A stretch of DNA of 64,000 nt from Gallaecimonas sp. GXIMD4217 (GTDB lineage Bacteria > Pseudomonadota > Gammaproteobacteria > Enterobacterales > Gallaecimonadaceae). Under the pieces are notes generated by a model. That model had not been told where the DNA came from, searched no databases, and saw only the letters and a list, made by a program, of their open reading frames with translations. Every line of letters starts with the position of its first letter. The first letter of the stretch is position 1. Shown piece by piece: positions 36,403 to 43,572 of the stretch. Where the stretch lies: positions 2,604,870 through 2,668,869 of the forward strand of contig NZ_CP149925.1 of the NCBI RefSeq assembly GCF_038087665.1, written 5' to 3'. Both the position numbers and the translations under genes were made by a program.

Positions 36403-36894
36403 ATGGCTGAGCTGGCCTATATCGGCCTGGGGGCCAACCTGGCCCAGCCGGCCAGGCAGCTGCGCCTGGCCCTCCATGCCCTGGCCGCCCTGCCCGGCAG
36501 CAAGCTGCTGGGCGCCTCCTCCCTCTACCACAGCGCCCCCATGGGCCCCCAGGACCAGCCCGACTACGTCAACGCCGTGGCGGCCCTGGAAACCGAGCTC
36601 GAGCCCCTGGCGCTGCTGGACGCCCTGCAGGCCATCGAGCGGCAACAGGGCCGGGTCCGCAAACGCCGTTGGGGTGAACGCACCCTGGATCTGGATCTGC
36701 TGCTCTACGCGGGCCGGGAAATCGACCATCCCAGGCTAACCCTGCCCCACCCCGGGCTGACCCAGCGCCCCTTCGTGCTGGCGCCCCTGTGCGAGCTGGC
36801 CCCGGCCCTGACCCTGCCGGGTGGCGGCTGCCCCCATCGCCATCTGGCCGAGTTGCCGGCAGGCGGCCTGCGCCGGGCCGGCCCGGCCCTTTGA
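36403..36894 (+). CDS. folK: 2-amino-4-hydroxy-6-hydroxymethyldihydropteridine pyrophosphokinase
   Basis: The 163-residue HPPK transfers pyrophosphate from ATP to the pterin in folate synthesis. It has the N-terminal YIGLGANLAQP, the SSLYHSAPMGPQDQPDYVNAV segment, the metal-binding ERTLDLDLLLY and PHPGLTQRPFVL. It follows pcnB after 41 bp, as in many relatives. The ATG at 36403 has no strong ribosome site, which hints at coupling to pcnB. The panB gene follows. Confidence 0.94.
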   Translation: MAELAYIGLGANLAQPARQLRLALHALAALPGSKLLGASSLYHSAPMGPQDQPDYVNAVAALETELEPLALLDALQAIERQQGRVRKRRWGERTLDLDLLLYAGREIDHPRLTLPHPGLTQRPFVLAPLCELAPALTLPGGGCPHRHLAELPAGGLRRAGPAL

Positions 36895-36950
36895 GCCAGG
36901 CGCCGACTGGGTTAGAGTAAGCCCCCTAAACCCAAGCCAGTGATCAGGCC

Positions 36951-37772
36951 ATGAGCAAGCTCAACGAAGCGGCCCTGCGCAAGCGCGTCAGCGTCGCCAC
37001 CCTCAACAAGATGAAGGCGGACAAAGCCAAGTTCGCCATGATGACCGCCTACGACGCCTCCTTCGCCAAGCTGTTCGACGAGGCCGGCGTCCACCTGCTG
37101 CTGATCGGCGACTCCCTGGGCAACGTGATCCAGGGCCAGGACGACACCATAGGCGTCAGCGTGGCCGATATCGCCTATCACACCCGTTGCGTCAAGGCCG
37201 CCAGCCGCTACGCCCTGGTGGTGGCCGACATGCCCTTCATGAGCTACGCGACCACGGAGCAGGCCTTTGCCAGCGCCGCCGAGCTGATGCGCGCCGGCGC
37301 CCAGATGGTCAAGCTCGAGGGCGGCGCCTGGCTGGCCGACACCGTCCGCGCCCTGACCGAGCGCGGCATCCCGGTCTGCGCCCACCTGGGCCTGACCCCC
37401 CAGTCGGTGCACCTGATCGGCGGCTACAAGGTCCAGGGCCGCACCCCGGAGCAGGCCGAACAGATGCTGGCCGACGCCCTGGCCCTGGAGGCCGCCGGCG
37501 CCCAGCTGCTGGTGCTGGAGTGCATCCCCAGCGCCCTGGGCAAGCGCATCAGCGAGGCGCTGAGCATCCCGGTGATCGGCATAGGCGCCGGCCCGGACAC
37601 CGACGGCCAGGTGCTGGTGATGCACGACATCTTCAACATCAGCGCCGGCCACATCCCCAAGTTCTCCAAGAATTACCTGGCCCAGGCCGGCGACATGCAG
37701 GCCGCCGCCCAGGCCTTCGTTCAGGAGGTGGCCGAGGGCCGCTTCCCGGCCCCCGAACACTGCTTTGAGTAA
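36951..37772 (+). CDS. panB: 3-methyl-2-oxobutanoate hydroxymethyltransferase
   Basis: The 273-residue barrel enzyme makes ketopantoate, the first step of pantothenate synthesis. It carries [45 protein letters not shown] and [14 protein letters not shown], all family hallmarks. The start at 36951 is preceded by a run ending CAGGCC. The panC start lies six bases after its stop, so the two are coupled. Confidence 0.97.
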   Translation: MSKLNEAALRKRVSVATLNKMKADKAKFAMMTAYDASFAKLFDEAGVHLLLIGDSLGNVIQGQDDTIGVSVADIAYHTRCVKAASRYALVVADMPFMSYATTEQAFASAAELMRAGAQMVKLEGGAWLADTVRALTERGIPVCAHLGLTPQSVHLIGGYKVQGRTPEQAEQMLADALALEAAGAQLLVLECIPSALGKRISEALSIPVIGIGAGPDTDGQVLVMHDIFNISAGHIPKFSKNYLAQAGDMQAAAQAFVQEVAEGRFPAPEHCFE

Positions 37773-37778
37773 GCCGCC

Positions 37779-38642
37779 ATGAGAACCGTCAACACCGTCG
37801 AGGCCCTGCGTGGCCAGATCAAGAGCTGGCGCCAGGCCGGCGAGTCCATCGCCTTCGTGCCGACCATGGGCAACCTCCATGACGGCCACCTGACCCTGGT
37901 CAAGACCGCCCGCAGCCGAGCCGACCGGGTGGTGGTGTCGATCTTCGTCAATCCCATGCAGTTCGGCGCCAACGAGGATCTGGGCAGCTACCCCCATACC
38001 CCCGAGGCCGACGCCAGCGCCCTGGTGGAGGCCGGCGTGGATCTGCTGTTCCTGCCCAGCGCCGAGGTGCTCTACCCCAACGGCCTGGACGCCCACACCA
38101 AGGTGGAAGTGCCCGGCCTGTCGGCGCTCTACTGCGGCGACAGCCGCCCCGGCCACTTCCGGGGCGTCACCACGGTGGTGTGCAAGCTGTTCAACCTGGT
38201 CAGCCCGGATCTGGCGGTATTCGGCATGAAGGACTACCAGCAACTGGCCATCATCCGCCGCATGGTGGCGGATCTGGCCATGGACCTGGACATCGTCGGC
38301 GTGGACACGGTGCGCGAGAAAGACGGCCTGGCCATGAGCTCCCGCAACGGCTACCTGAGCCCCGAGGAACGCGCCAGGGCCCCGGCCCTCCATGCCTGCC
38401 TCCAGGCCCTGGCCGCCAAACTGAGGGGCGGCTACGACAACTTCGACGCCCTGATCGCCGCCGGCAAGAAGCAGCTGGGAAAGGCCGGCTTGGTCCCGGA
38501 CTACCTGCACATAGTCCATGCCGACAGCCTGGAAAAGGCCGCCAAGGGCGATGAAAAACTGGTGATCCTGGCCGCCGCCCAGCTCGGCCGCGCCCGGCTG
38601 ATCGACAACCTGGTGGTGGATTTGCAGCCAGGGGCCAATTAG
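37779..38642 (+). CDS. panC: Pantothenate synthetase
   Basis: The 287-residue ligase joins pantoate and beta-alanine with ATP. The HIGH-like motif is MGNLHDGHLTLV. The KMSKS-like loop is LAMSSRNGYLS, and FVNPMQFGANEDLG and FRGVTTVVCKLFN are typical. It directly follows panB. After its stop a 102-bp spacer carries a short direct repeat before panD, so the three pan genes probably share one transcript. Confidence 0.97.
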   Translation: MRTVNTVEALRGQIKSWRQAGESIAFVPTMGNLHDGHLTLVKTARSRADRVVVSIFVNPMQFGANEDLGSYPHTPEADASALVEAGVDLLFLPSAEVLYPNGLDAHTKVEVPGLSALYCGDSRPGHFRGVTTVVCKLFNLVSPDLAVFGMKDYQQLAIIRRMVADLAMDLDIVGVDTVREKDGLAMSSRNGYLSPEERARAPALHACLQALAAKLRGGYDNFDALIAAGKKQLGKAGLVPDYLHIVHADSLEKAAKGDEKLVILAAAQLGRARLIDNLVVDLQPGAN

Positions 38643-38680
38643 TTTATATTTCGCCGACCTCGGGGCGCAGTCCGTATGTT

Positions 38681-38717
38681 GCCTGACGCCAAGTTAGATT
38701 TAGCCTGACGCCAAGTT
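38681..38717 (+). repeat. Direct repeat in the panC-panD spacer
   Basis: GCCTGACGCCAAGTT occurs exactly twice, at 38681-38695 and 38703-38717, with a 22-base period. The first copy is preceded by TT and the second by TA. It sits 27 bp before the panD start, where a regulator site or duplicated leader could be. Only the repeat itself is observed. Confidence 0.7.
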
Positions 38718-38744
38718 CAGCCGCGAAGAGGAATAAGGTAAGCC

Positions 38745-39125
38745 ATGCAAAGAGTTATGCTGCAAGGCAAGTTGCACCAAGCCCGCGTTACCCACGCCGT
38801 GCTGGAGTATGAAGGTTCCTGCGCCATCGACCAGGATCTGCTGGATGCCGCCGGTATCCTGGAATACGAAGAGATCCAGATCTACAACATCGACAACGGT
38901 GAACGCTTCACCACCTACGCCATCAGCGGCGAGCGTGGCTCCAAGGTCATCTCCGTCAACGGTGCCGCCGCCCACAAGGCCGGTGCCGGTGATCGCGTCA
39001 TCATCTGCGCCTATGTCCGCCTGGATGGCGAAGAGGTGAAGAGCCACAAGCCCAGCCTGGTGTACCTGGACGCCCAGAACAACATCGTCCGCACCAGCAA
39101 GGACATCCCGGTTCAGGTTGCCTGA
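38745..39125 (+). CDS. panD: Aspartate 1-decarboxylase proenzyme
   Basis: The 126-residue proenzyme makes beta-alanine. It cleaves itself between Gly24 and Ser25 in YEGSCAID to form the pyruvoyl group. Lys9 and the Tyr-rich core are conserved, and the length is exactly usual. The ATG at 38745 follows GAGGAATAAGG. It completes panBCD and ends at a strong terminator. Confidence 0.97.
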   Translation: MQRVMLQGKLHQARVTHAVLEYEGSCAIDQDLLDAAGILEYEEIQIYNIDNGERFTTYAISGERGSKVISVNGAAAHKAGAGDRVIICAYVRLDGEEVKSHKPSLVYLDAQNNIVRTSKDIPVQVA

Positions 39126-39141
39126 TCCCGCCCCCTTGCAT

Positions 39142-39172
39142 AAAAAAACGCCGGCATCGCCGGCGTTTTTTT
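39142..39172. terminator. Terminator after panD
   Basis: A run of seven A, then CGCCGGC-ATC-GCCGGCG, then seven T. It is bidirectional and also overlaps the stop codon of the small minus-strand ORF that converges on panD. Confidence 0.93.
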
Positions 39173-39269
39173 ATTCCTGCATCCACCACAAATAAAGCAG
39201 CTCGGTGGCCAGCACCAGGCCTATCCCGACGCCCACCACGAACAGTTTTACCTTGGCCAGATCCTTCAT
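39171..39269 (-). CDS. 32-residue single-pass membrane microprotein
   Basis: A short reading frame begins at the ATG at 39269 and ends in TAA inside the T run of the panD terminator. It encodes MKDLAKVKL followed by a hydrophobic helix rich in Val, Gly and Leu (about residues 9-29), ending WWMQE. A GGGGAG ribosome site stands seven bases upstream, better than that of many larger genes here. The basic start, helix and short tail are typical of small inner-membrane regulators. No homologue is recognised. It converges on panD and lies downstream of the TrmB-like gene on the same strand. The function is unknown. Confidence 0.6.
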   Translation of the reverse strand: MKDLAKVKLFVVGVGIGLVLATELLYLWWMQE

Positions 39270-39329
39270 CCTTTCGCTCCCCAAAATGCCGTCCCTGGCC
39301 TAAAGCCTAGACGGCGTCCGGAAATGGCG

Positions 39330-39992
39330 CTAACGGGCCAGGGTCGCCAGCAGCTGCCAGCAGGCCTGTCCGGAGTCCTGGTACTTGCGCTCGAAGGGGG
39401 TGATGGGCTCGCCCTCGGGCACGGGCTGCACCCTGCTGTCGACGCCCGCCAGCGCCAGGGCCCGGGCGAATTCCAGCACATAGGTCTGCCAGTTGGATCT
39501 CAGCTCCAGGGCGCCGCCCAGCGCCAGGATATGGGGGAAGGTGGGGCCGCCGTGCCAGCGCCGCTGCAGGTGCTTGGCCTTGGGCCAGGGGTTGGGATAG
39601 AGCAGGTAGTGGTGGTCGAGCCGCCAGCCGGCGTCCAGCCCTAAGCGCCAGAAGTCGTCCAGATCCGCCTGCACCACCAGGTAGTTGTCCCGGCCGCTGG
39701 CGTAGTGCTGGTGTTTGTTGATGCGGTGCGCCGACTTGTCGACGCCGATCACCAGCGCCTCCGGGTGGCGCAGGGCCAGCCTGGCGGTGCTGTCGCCGAC
39801 GCCGCAGCAGGAGTCCAGCACCAGGGGCCGCTCGGCCCCCTTTTCCCGGCGCCAGGCCTCCACCGCCTCGAAGGCGTCCACCGTGTGCTGCTGGTAGGGC
39901 TTCCTGAAGGCGCTGGCCAGGTGCTTTTGCACCACCTCGTCGAGCTTGTCGTTGAGGCCGTCCTGGTTGGAGATGACGATACGCGAGCCCAT
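39330..39992 (-). CDS. TrmB-like tRNA (guanine-N7)-methyltransferase family protein
   Basis: The 220-residue protein has a class-I methyltransferase core with VLDSCCGVGDSTARLA and the acidic VIGVDKSAHR. The TrmB-type segment YLLYPNPWPKAKHLQRRWH normally reads as the PDPWPKKRH tRNA motif. The N-terminus differs from the main E. coli TrmB, suggesting a paralogue. The ATG overlaps the stop of the ABC-2 permease (TGATG), so it is the last gene of a yadG-yadH operon. A tRNA substrate is likely but unproven. Confidence 0.8.
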   Translation of the reverse strand: MGSRIVISNQDGLNDKLDEVVQKHLASAFRKPYQQHTVDAFEAVEAWRREKGAERPLVLDSCCGVGDSTARLALRHPEALVIGVDKSAHRINKHQHYASGRDNYLVVQADLDDFWRLGLDAGWRLDHHYLLYPNPWPKAKHLQRRWHGGPTFPHILALGGALELRSNWQTYVLEFARALALAGVDSRVQPVPEGEPITPFERKYQDSGQACWQLLATLAR

Positions 39993-40765
39993 CAGTGCCT
40001 GAGCCCCACGCCGCGGCTGATCAGCACATGGGCCAGCGAATACAGGGCCACCACGAACACCCCCAGCACCACGAAGGCCTGCCATACCGGCACGTCGGAC
40101 ACGCCCAGAAAGCCGTAGCGGAAGGCGTTGACCATATAGAGGATGGGGTTGAACTGGCTGACGAATTGCCACACCGGCGGCAGCAGCGAGATGGAGTAGA
40201 AGACCCCGCCCAGGTAGGTCAGGGGCGTCAGCACGAAGGTGGGGATGATGGAGATGTCATCGAAGCTCTTGCCGAAGATGGCGTTGAGCAGGCCGCCCAG
40301 GGAGAACACCATGGACGTCAGCAGCACCGTGGCCACCACCACCAGGGGGTGCTGGATCTCGATGTCGGCGAACAGCAGCGACACGCAGGTGACGATGATG
40401 CCCACCAGCAGGCCGCGGATCATGCCGCCGGCCATGTAGCCCAGGATGATGATGCTGTTGGGCAGGGGCGCCACCAGCATCTCCTCGATGAAGCGCTGGA
40501 ACTTGGCAGAGAAGAAGCTCGAGGCCACGTTGGAATAGGAGTTGGTGATCACCGACATCATGATCAGGCCCGGCACGATGAACTCCATGTAGTCGAAGCC
40601 GCCCATCTGGCCGACCCGGGAGCCGATCAGGCTGCCGAAGATGATGAAGTACAAGGTCATGGTGATGGCCGGCGGCACCAGGGTCTGCACCCAGATGCGC
40701 ATGAAGCGGTTGATCTCCTTGGTGACGATCGATTTCAGGGCGATCAGGTTGCGTTCCCGGCTCAT
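39992..40765 (-). CDS. yadH: ABC-2 type transporter permease (YadH family)
   Basis: The 257-residue protein has six transmembrane segments in the ABC-2 arrangement and typical motifs such as LVPPAITMTLYFIIFG and PLTYLGGVFYSISLLP. Close relatives are E. coli YadH and other drug or polysaccharide exporters. It overlaps its ATPase gene by four bases and the methyltransferase by one base. The order yadG-yadH near can and hpt is conserved in E. coli. The substrate is unknown. Confidence 0.92.
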   Translation of the reverse strand: MSRERNLIALKSIVTKEINRFMRIWVQTLVPPAITMTLYFIIFGSLIGSRVGQMGGFDYMEFIVPGLIMMSVITNSYSNVASSFFSAKFQRFIEEMLVAPLPNSIIILGYMAGGMIRGLLVGIIVTCVSLLFADIEIQHPLVVVATVLLTSMVFSLGGLLNAIFGKSFDDISIIPTFVLTPLTYLGGVFYSISLLPPVWQFVSQFNPILYMVNAFRYGFLGVSDVPVWQAFVVLGVFVVALYSLAHVLISRGVGLRH

Positions 40766-41697
40766 GCCTTGGCCTCCCGTCCGTCTTCCACCAGTCTCAT
40801 GAACAGTTCCTCCAGTCGGTTGGCCTTGTTGCGCATGGACAGCACCTCCACGCCCTGGGCACTGAGCTGGGCAAAGAGCGGGTTCAGGCCAGCCTCCTTG
40901 GCCACCTCCACCTCCAGGCTGTGGTCGTCCAGCAGCTGGCACTTGAAGCCGTCCAGCACGGGTTTCGGGCCGTTTGGCGCCAGATCCAGCACGAAGGTCT
41001 CGGTATTGAGCTTGGCCAGCAGGCCCTTCATGCTGGTGTTCTCGATGATGCGGCCGTGGTCGATGATGGCGATGTCGCGGCACAGCATCTCCGCCTCTTC
41101 CAGGTAATGGGTGGTGAGGATGATGGTCAGGCCCTGCTGGTTGAGCTTGGTCAGGTAGCGCCACATGGAACGGCGGATCTCGATGTCGACGCCGGCGGTG
41201 GGCTCGTCAAGGATCAGCAGCCTGGGCTGGTGGACCAGGGCCCGGGCGATCATCAGCCGCCGCTTCATGCCGCCGGACAGCTCCCGGGTACGGGCGTCGC
41301 GCTTGCCCCAGAGATCCAGCTCCTTGAGCAGTTCCTCGGCCCGTGCCAGGGCGGTCTTGCGGGGCACGCCATAGTAGCCGGCCTGGTTGACCACCACCTG
41401 CAGCACCGTCTCGAACAGGTTGAAGTTGAACTCCTGGGGCACCAGGCCCAGGGCGCTCTTGGCCGCCACCGGGTTTGTGACCAGATCATGGCCGAAGATT
41501 TTCACGCTGCCGCCGGTCTTGTTCACCAGCGAGCTGAGAATGCCTATGGTGGTGGACTTGCCGGCCCCGTTGGGGCCCAGCAGGGCGAAGAAGTCGCCCT
41601 GGCGCACCTGCAGGTCGATGCCCTTCAGGGCCTGCACGCCGCCCTTGTAGGTCTTCTTGAGATCGTGGATATCCAGCGCAAATGGCGTATTCGACAT
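40762..41697 (-). CDS. yadG: ABC transporter ATP-binding protein (YadG family)
   Basis: The 311-residue ATPase carries Walker A (GPNGAGKST), signature (LSGGMKRR), Walker B (LILDEPTAGVD) and the H-loop TTHYLEEAE. It provides the energy for the adjacent ABC-2 permease, to which its end is coupled. The ATG at 41697 has the upstream GAGGA. It is divergent from the metal-efflux operon starting at 41773. The C-terminal extension of about 80 residues is usual for this subfamily. Confidence 0.94.
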   Translation of the reverse strand: MSNTPFALDIHDLKKTYKGGVQALKGIDLQVRQGDFFALLGPNGAGKSTTIGILSSLVNKTGGSVKIFGHDLVTNPVAAKSALGLVPQEFNFNLFETVLQVVVNQAGYYGVPRKTALARAEELLKELDLWGKRDARTRELSGGMKRRLMIARALVHQPRLLILDEPTAGVDIEIRRSMWRYLTKLNQQGLTIILTTHYLEEAEMLCRDIAIIDHGRIIENTSMKGLLAKLNTETFVLDLAPNGPKPVLDGFKCQLLDDHSLEVEVAKEAGLNPLFAQLSAQGVEVLSMRNKANRLEELFMRLVEDGREAKA

Positions 41698-41772
41698 GCT
41701 TCCTCCGCGTTGCGAGGGGGCATTATACGCCAAGGGCTGGTCATTGGCTTGGTGTCTATTTATACTGCCGAC

Positions 41773-42081
41773 ATGCTGAGAATCCTGGTTATCCTGCTGA
41801 CATTGATGGCCTTTTCCCCCGGCCAGAGCCTGGCCATGGGCGAAGGACGGCACCCGTCCGCCCATGCCGCCATGGACATGACCGCCATGGCCCATGACTG
41901 CTGCCAGGACAGCATGGACGATTGCAACGGCGACTGCGACATGGGCTGCCACCAGGCCCCCATCAGCCTGCCGGGGCTGGGCACCGGCCCTGCCCCCCTG
42001 GTCCAGGGCCCGCTGCTGGCCGCCGTGGCCGCCCCCCTGAACCCGGGCCCCGAGCCCCCCCTGAGACCACCACGCCCCTGA
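41773..42081 (+). CDS. Small secreted Met/His/Cys-rich putative metal-binding protein
   Basis: The 102-residue protein starts with a signal peptide (LRILVILLTLMAFSPGQSLA). It has a metal-ligand-rich patch around residues 30-60: HPSAHAAMDM, then HDCCQDSMDD, then CNGDCDMGCHQ. The rest is proline-rich. Small proteins of this kind often precede copper or silver efflux genes and are thought to bind the metal or regulate it. It is first in line with cusB, 45 bp ahead, and divergent from yadG. No precise family is claimed. Confidence 0.65.
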   Translation: MLRILVILLTLMAFSPGQSLAMGEGRHPSAHAAMDMTAMAHDCCQDSMDDCNGDCDMGCHQAPISLPGLGTGPAPLVQGPLLAAVAAPLNPGPEPPLRPPRP

Positions 42082-42126
42082 TCCTCTTTCCAAGCACTGC
42101 TTTTCGTTTTTTGCAGAGGATCACCC

Positions 42127-43386
42127 ATGCCTTTTTACAAGCTATTGGCCCTTGGCCTGCTGCCGCTGCTGGCACAGGCGGCCGAACCCCATGAACACCA
42201 GCACCAGGCCAACCCGGTGCTGGCAGCCCAACCAGGCGCCCTGCCCGGCCAGGAAACACCGGCCAGCAAGTACGTCTGCCCCATGCACCCGCACATCGTC
42301 CGCGCCGAGCCCGGCAGCTGCCCCATCTGCGGCATGACCCTGGAGGCGGTGGCCATGGACAGCCGGGACGACGGCGTCAGCGTCACAGTGCCGTCCGAGA
42401 TGCAGCAGAACCTGGGGGTGCGCACCGCCGAGGTGCGCCGCGGCACCTTCTGGCGCTACATCGAGACCGCCGGCGAGGTCCGCTACGACGAGACCCAGGT
42501 CCGCCATGTCCACGCCCGGGCCACCGGCTGGGTGGAGGAGCTGGCGGTGAAGGTGGAAGGGGAGCCGGTCAAGAAGGGCCAGCTGCTCTACCGCCTCTAC
42601 GCCCCCGAGCTGGTGGCCGCCCAGGACGACTTCCTGCAGGTGTTCCAGGCCTACGGCGACCAGCCCCAGGGCCGCGGCAAGCGCCTGCTGGCCAAGGCCC
42701 GCCAGCGCCTGCGCCTGCTGGGCCTGGACGACGGCACCATAGCCGCCATCGAAAGGCGCCGCGAAAGCTTCTACACGGTGCCGGTCTATTCGCCCATGGA
42801 CGGCATCCTTTCCAAGCTCAACTTCCGCGAGGGCATGTACGTGGATCCGGGCCTGGAGCTGATGACCCTGGTGGATCTGTCCCGGGTCTGGGTGCTGGCC
42901 GACGTCTTCACCGACCAGCACGCCTGGGTCCGGCCCGGCATCAGCGCCGACATCCAGGTGCCGGCCCTGGGCATCGCCACCCTGGAGGGGGAGCTGGACT
43001 ACCTCTACCCGGAGCTGGATGAAAGCACCCGCGCCCTCAAGGCCCGCTTCGCCTTCCCAAACCCCGACCTCAAGCTCAGGCCCAACATGCTGGTGGACGT
43101 AAAGATCTACGGCGGCGCCGAGCGCGATCTGCTGTTGATCCCGGAGGAGGCGCTGATCATCACCGGCAGCGAAAACCGGGTCATAGTCCGCCAGGGCGAA
43201 CAGTTCCAGGCCCGTACAGTGCAGGTGGACAAGGTCGGCCAGGGCGACGCCGTCATCCTCAGCGGCCTGATGGAGGGCGAGGAGGTGGTCACCTCCGGGC
43301 AGTTCCTGATCGACGCCGAAGCCAGCCTCAAGGCGGCCATTCAACGGCTCGGCCAGCCGGCCACGACCGGCCACCAGCATCATTGA
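42127..43386 (+). CDS. cusB: CusB-like periplasmic adaptor of a heavy-metal RND pump
   Basis: The 419-residue membrane-fusion protein has a signal peptide ending near AQAAE and a His-rich start (HEHQHQ). A heavy-metal-binding YHS-like motif, YVCPMHPHIV...CPICGM (Cys51, Cys65, Cys68), follows, and then the adaptor hairpin and barrel domains (GEVRYDETQVRHVHARATGWVE). It links the inner-membrane pump to an outer-membrane channel and passes Cu(I) or Ag(I). The C-terminus GHQHH is repeated by two tiny ORFs that follow. No cusC channel gene is present. Confidence 0.9.
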   Translation: MPFYKLLALGLLPLLAQAAEPHEHQHQANPVLAAQPGALPGQETPASKYVCPMHPHIVRAEPGSCPICGMTLEAVAMDSRDDGVSVTVPSEMQQNLGVRTAEVRRGTFWRYIETAGEVRYDETQVRHVHARATGWVEELAVKVEGEPVKKGQLLYRLYAPELVAAQDDFLQVFQAYGDQPQGRGKRLLAKARQRLRLLGLDDGTIAAIERRRESFYTVPVYSPMDGILSKLNFREGMYVDPGLELMTLVDLSRVWVLADVFTDQHAWVRPGISADIQVPALGIATLEGELDYLYPELDESTRALKARFAFPNPDLKLRPNMLVDVKIYGGAERDLLLIPEEALIITGSENRVIVRQGEQFQARTVQVDKVGQGDAVILSGLMEGEEVVTSGQFLIDAEASLKAAIQRLGQPATTGHQHH

Positions 43387-43497
43387 GGGAAGCGACATGA
43401 ATATGCCTTTCCTGGCCGCCTGCGGCCCTGAAACCCATCAACGGCTCGGCCAGCCGGCCATGACCGGCCACCAGCATCATTGAGGGAAGCGCCATGA
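43342..43497 (+). repeat. Tandem duplication of the cusB 3' end and ribosome site
   Basis: A 59-base segment at 43342-43400 recurs at 43439-43497 with only two differences. Each copy spans the end of a reading frame (…TGHQHH, stop), the ribosome site GAGGGAAGC and a new ATG. A shorter third echo (GACCGGCCACCAGCA, at about 43545) precedes the GAGGAGAC site of cusA. The period is 97 bp. Confidence 0.85.
43397..43483 (+). CDS. 28-codon mini-ORF between cusB and cusA
   Basis: The ATG at 43397 follows GAGGGAAGC after the cusB stop. It encodes a 28-residue peptide (MNMPFLAACGPETHQRLGQ and on) that ends in TGHQHH, the same tail as CusB. It arises from the tandem duplication and may simply keep ribosomes moving toward cusA. 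No transmembrane segment or known family is seen. Confidence 0.3.
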   Translation: MNMPFLAACGPETHQRLGQPAMTGHQHH

Positions 43498-43562
43498 CTC
43501 TTTATTTCCGAACCGCAGGCTACCTGAAGCCAGCCTGCGCCTGGACCGGCCACCAGCACTGA
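43494..43562 (+). CDS. 22-codon mini-ORF directly before cusA
   Basis: The ATG at 43494 follows the second GAGGGAAGC copy. It encodes 22 residues (MTLYFRTAGYLKPACAWTGH and on) ending in TGHQH. Its stop overlaps the GAGGAGA ribosome site of cusA, the geometry of a coupling leader. It may be a by-product of the duplication. Confidence 0.3.
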   Translation: MTLYFRTAGYLKPACAWTGHQH

Positions 43563-43572
43563 GGAGACAGCC

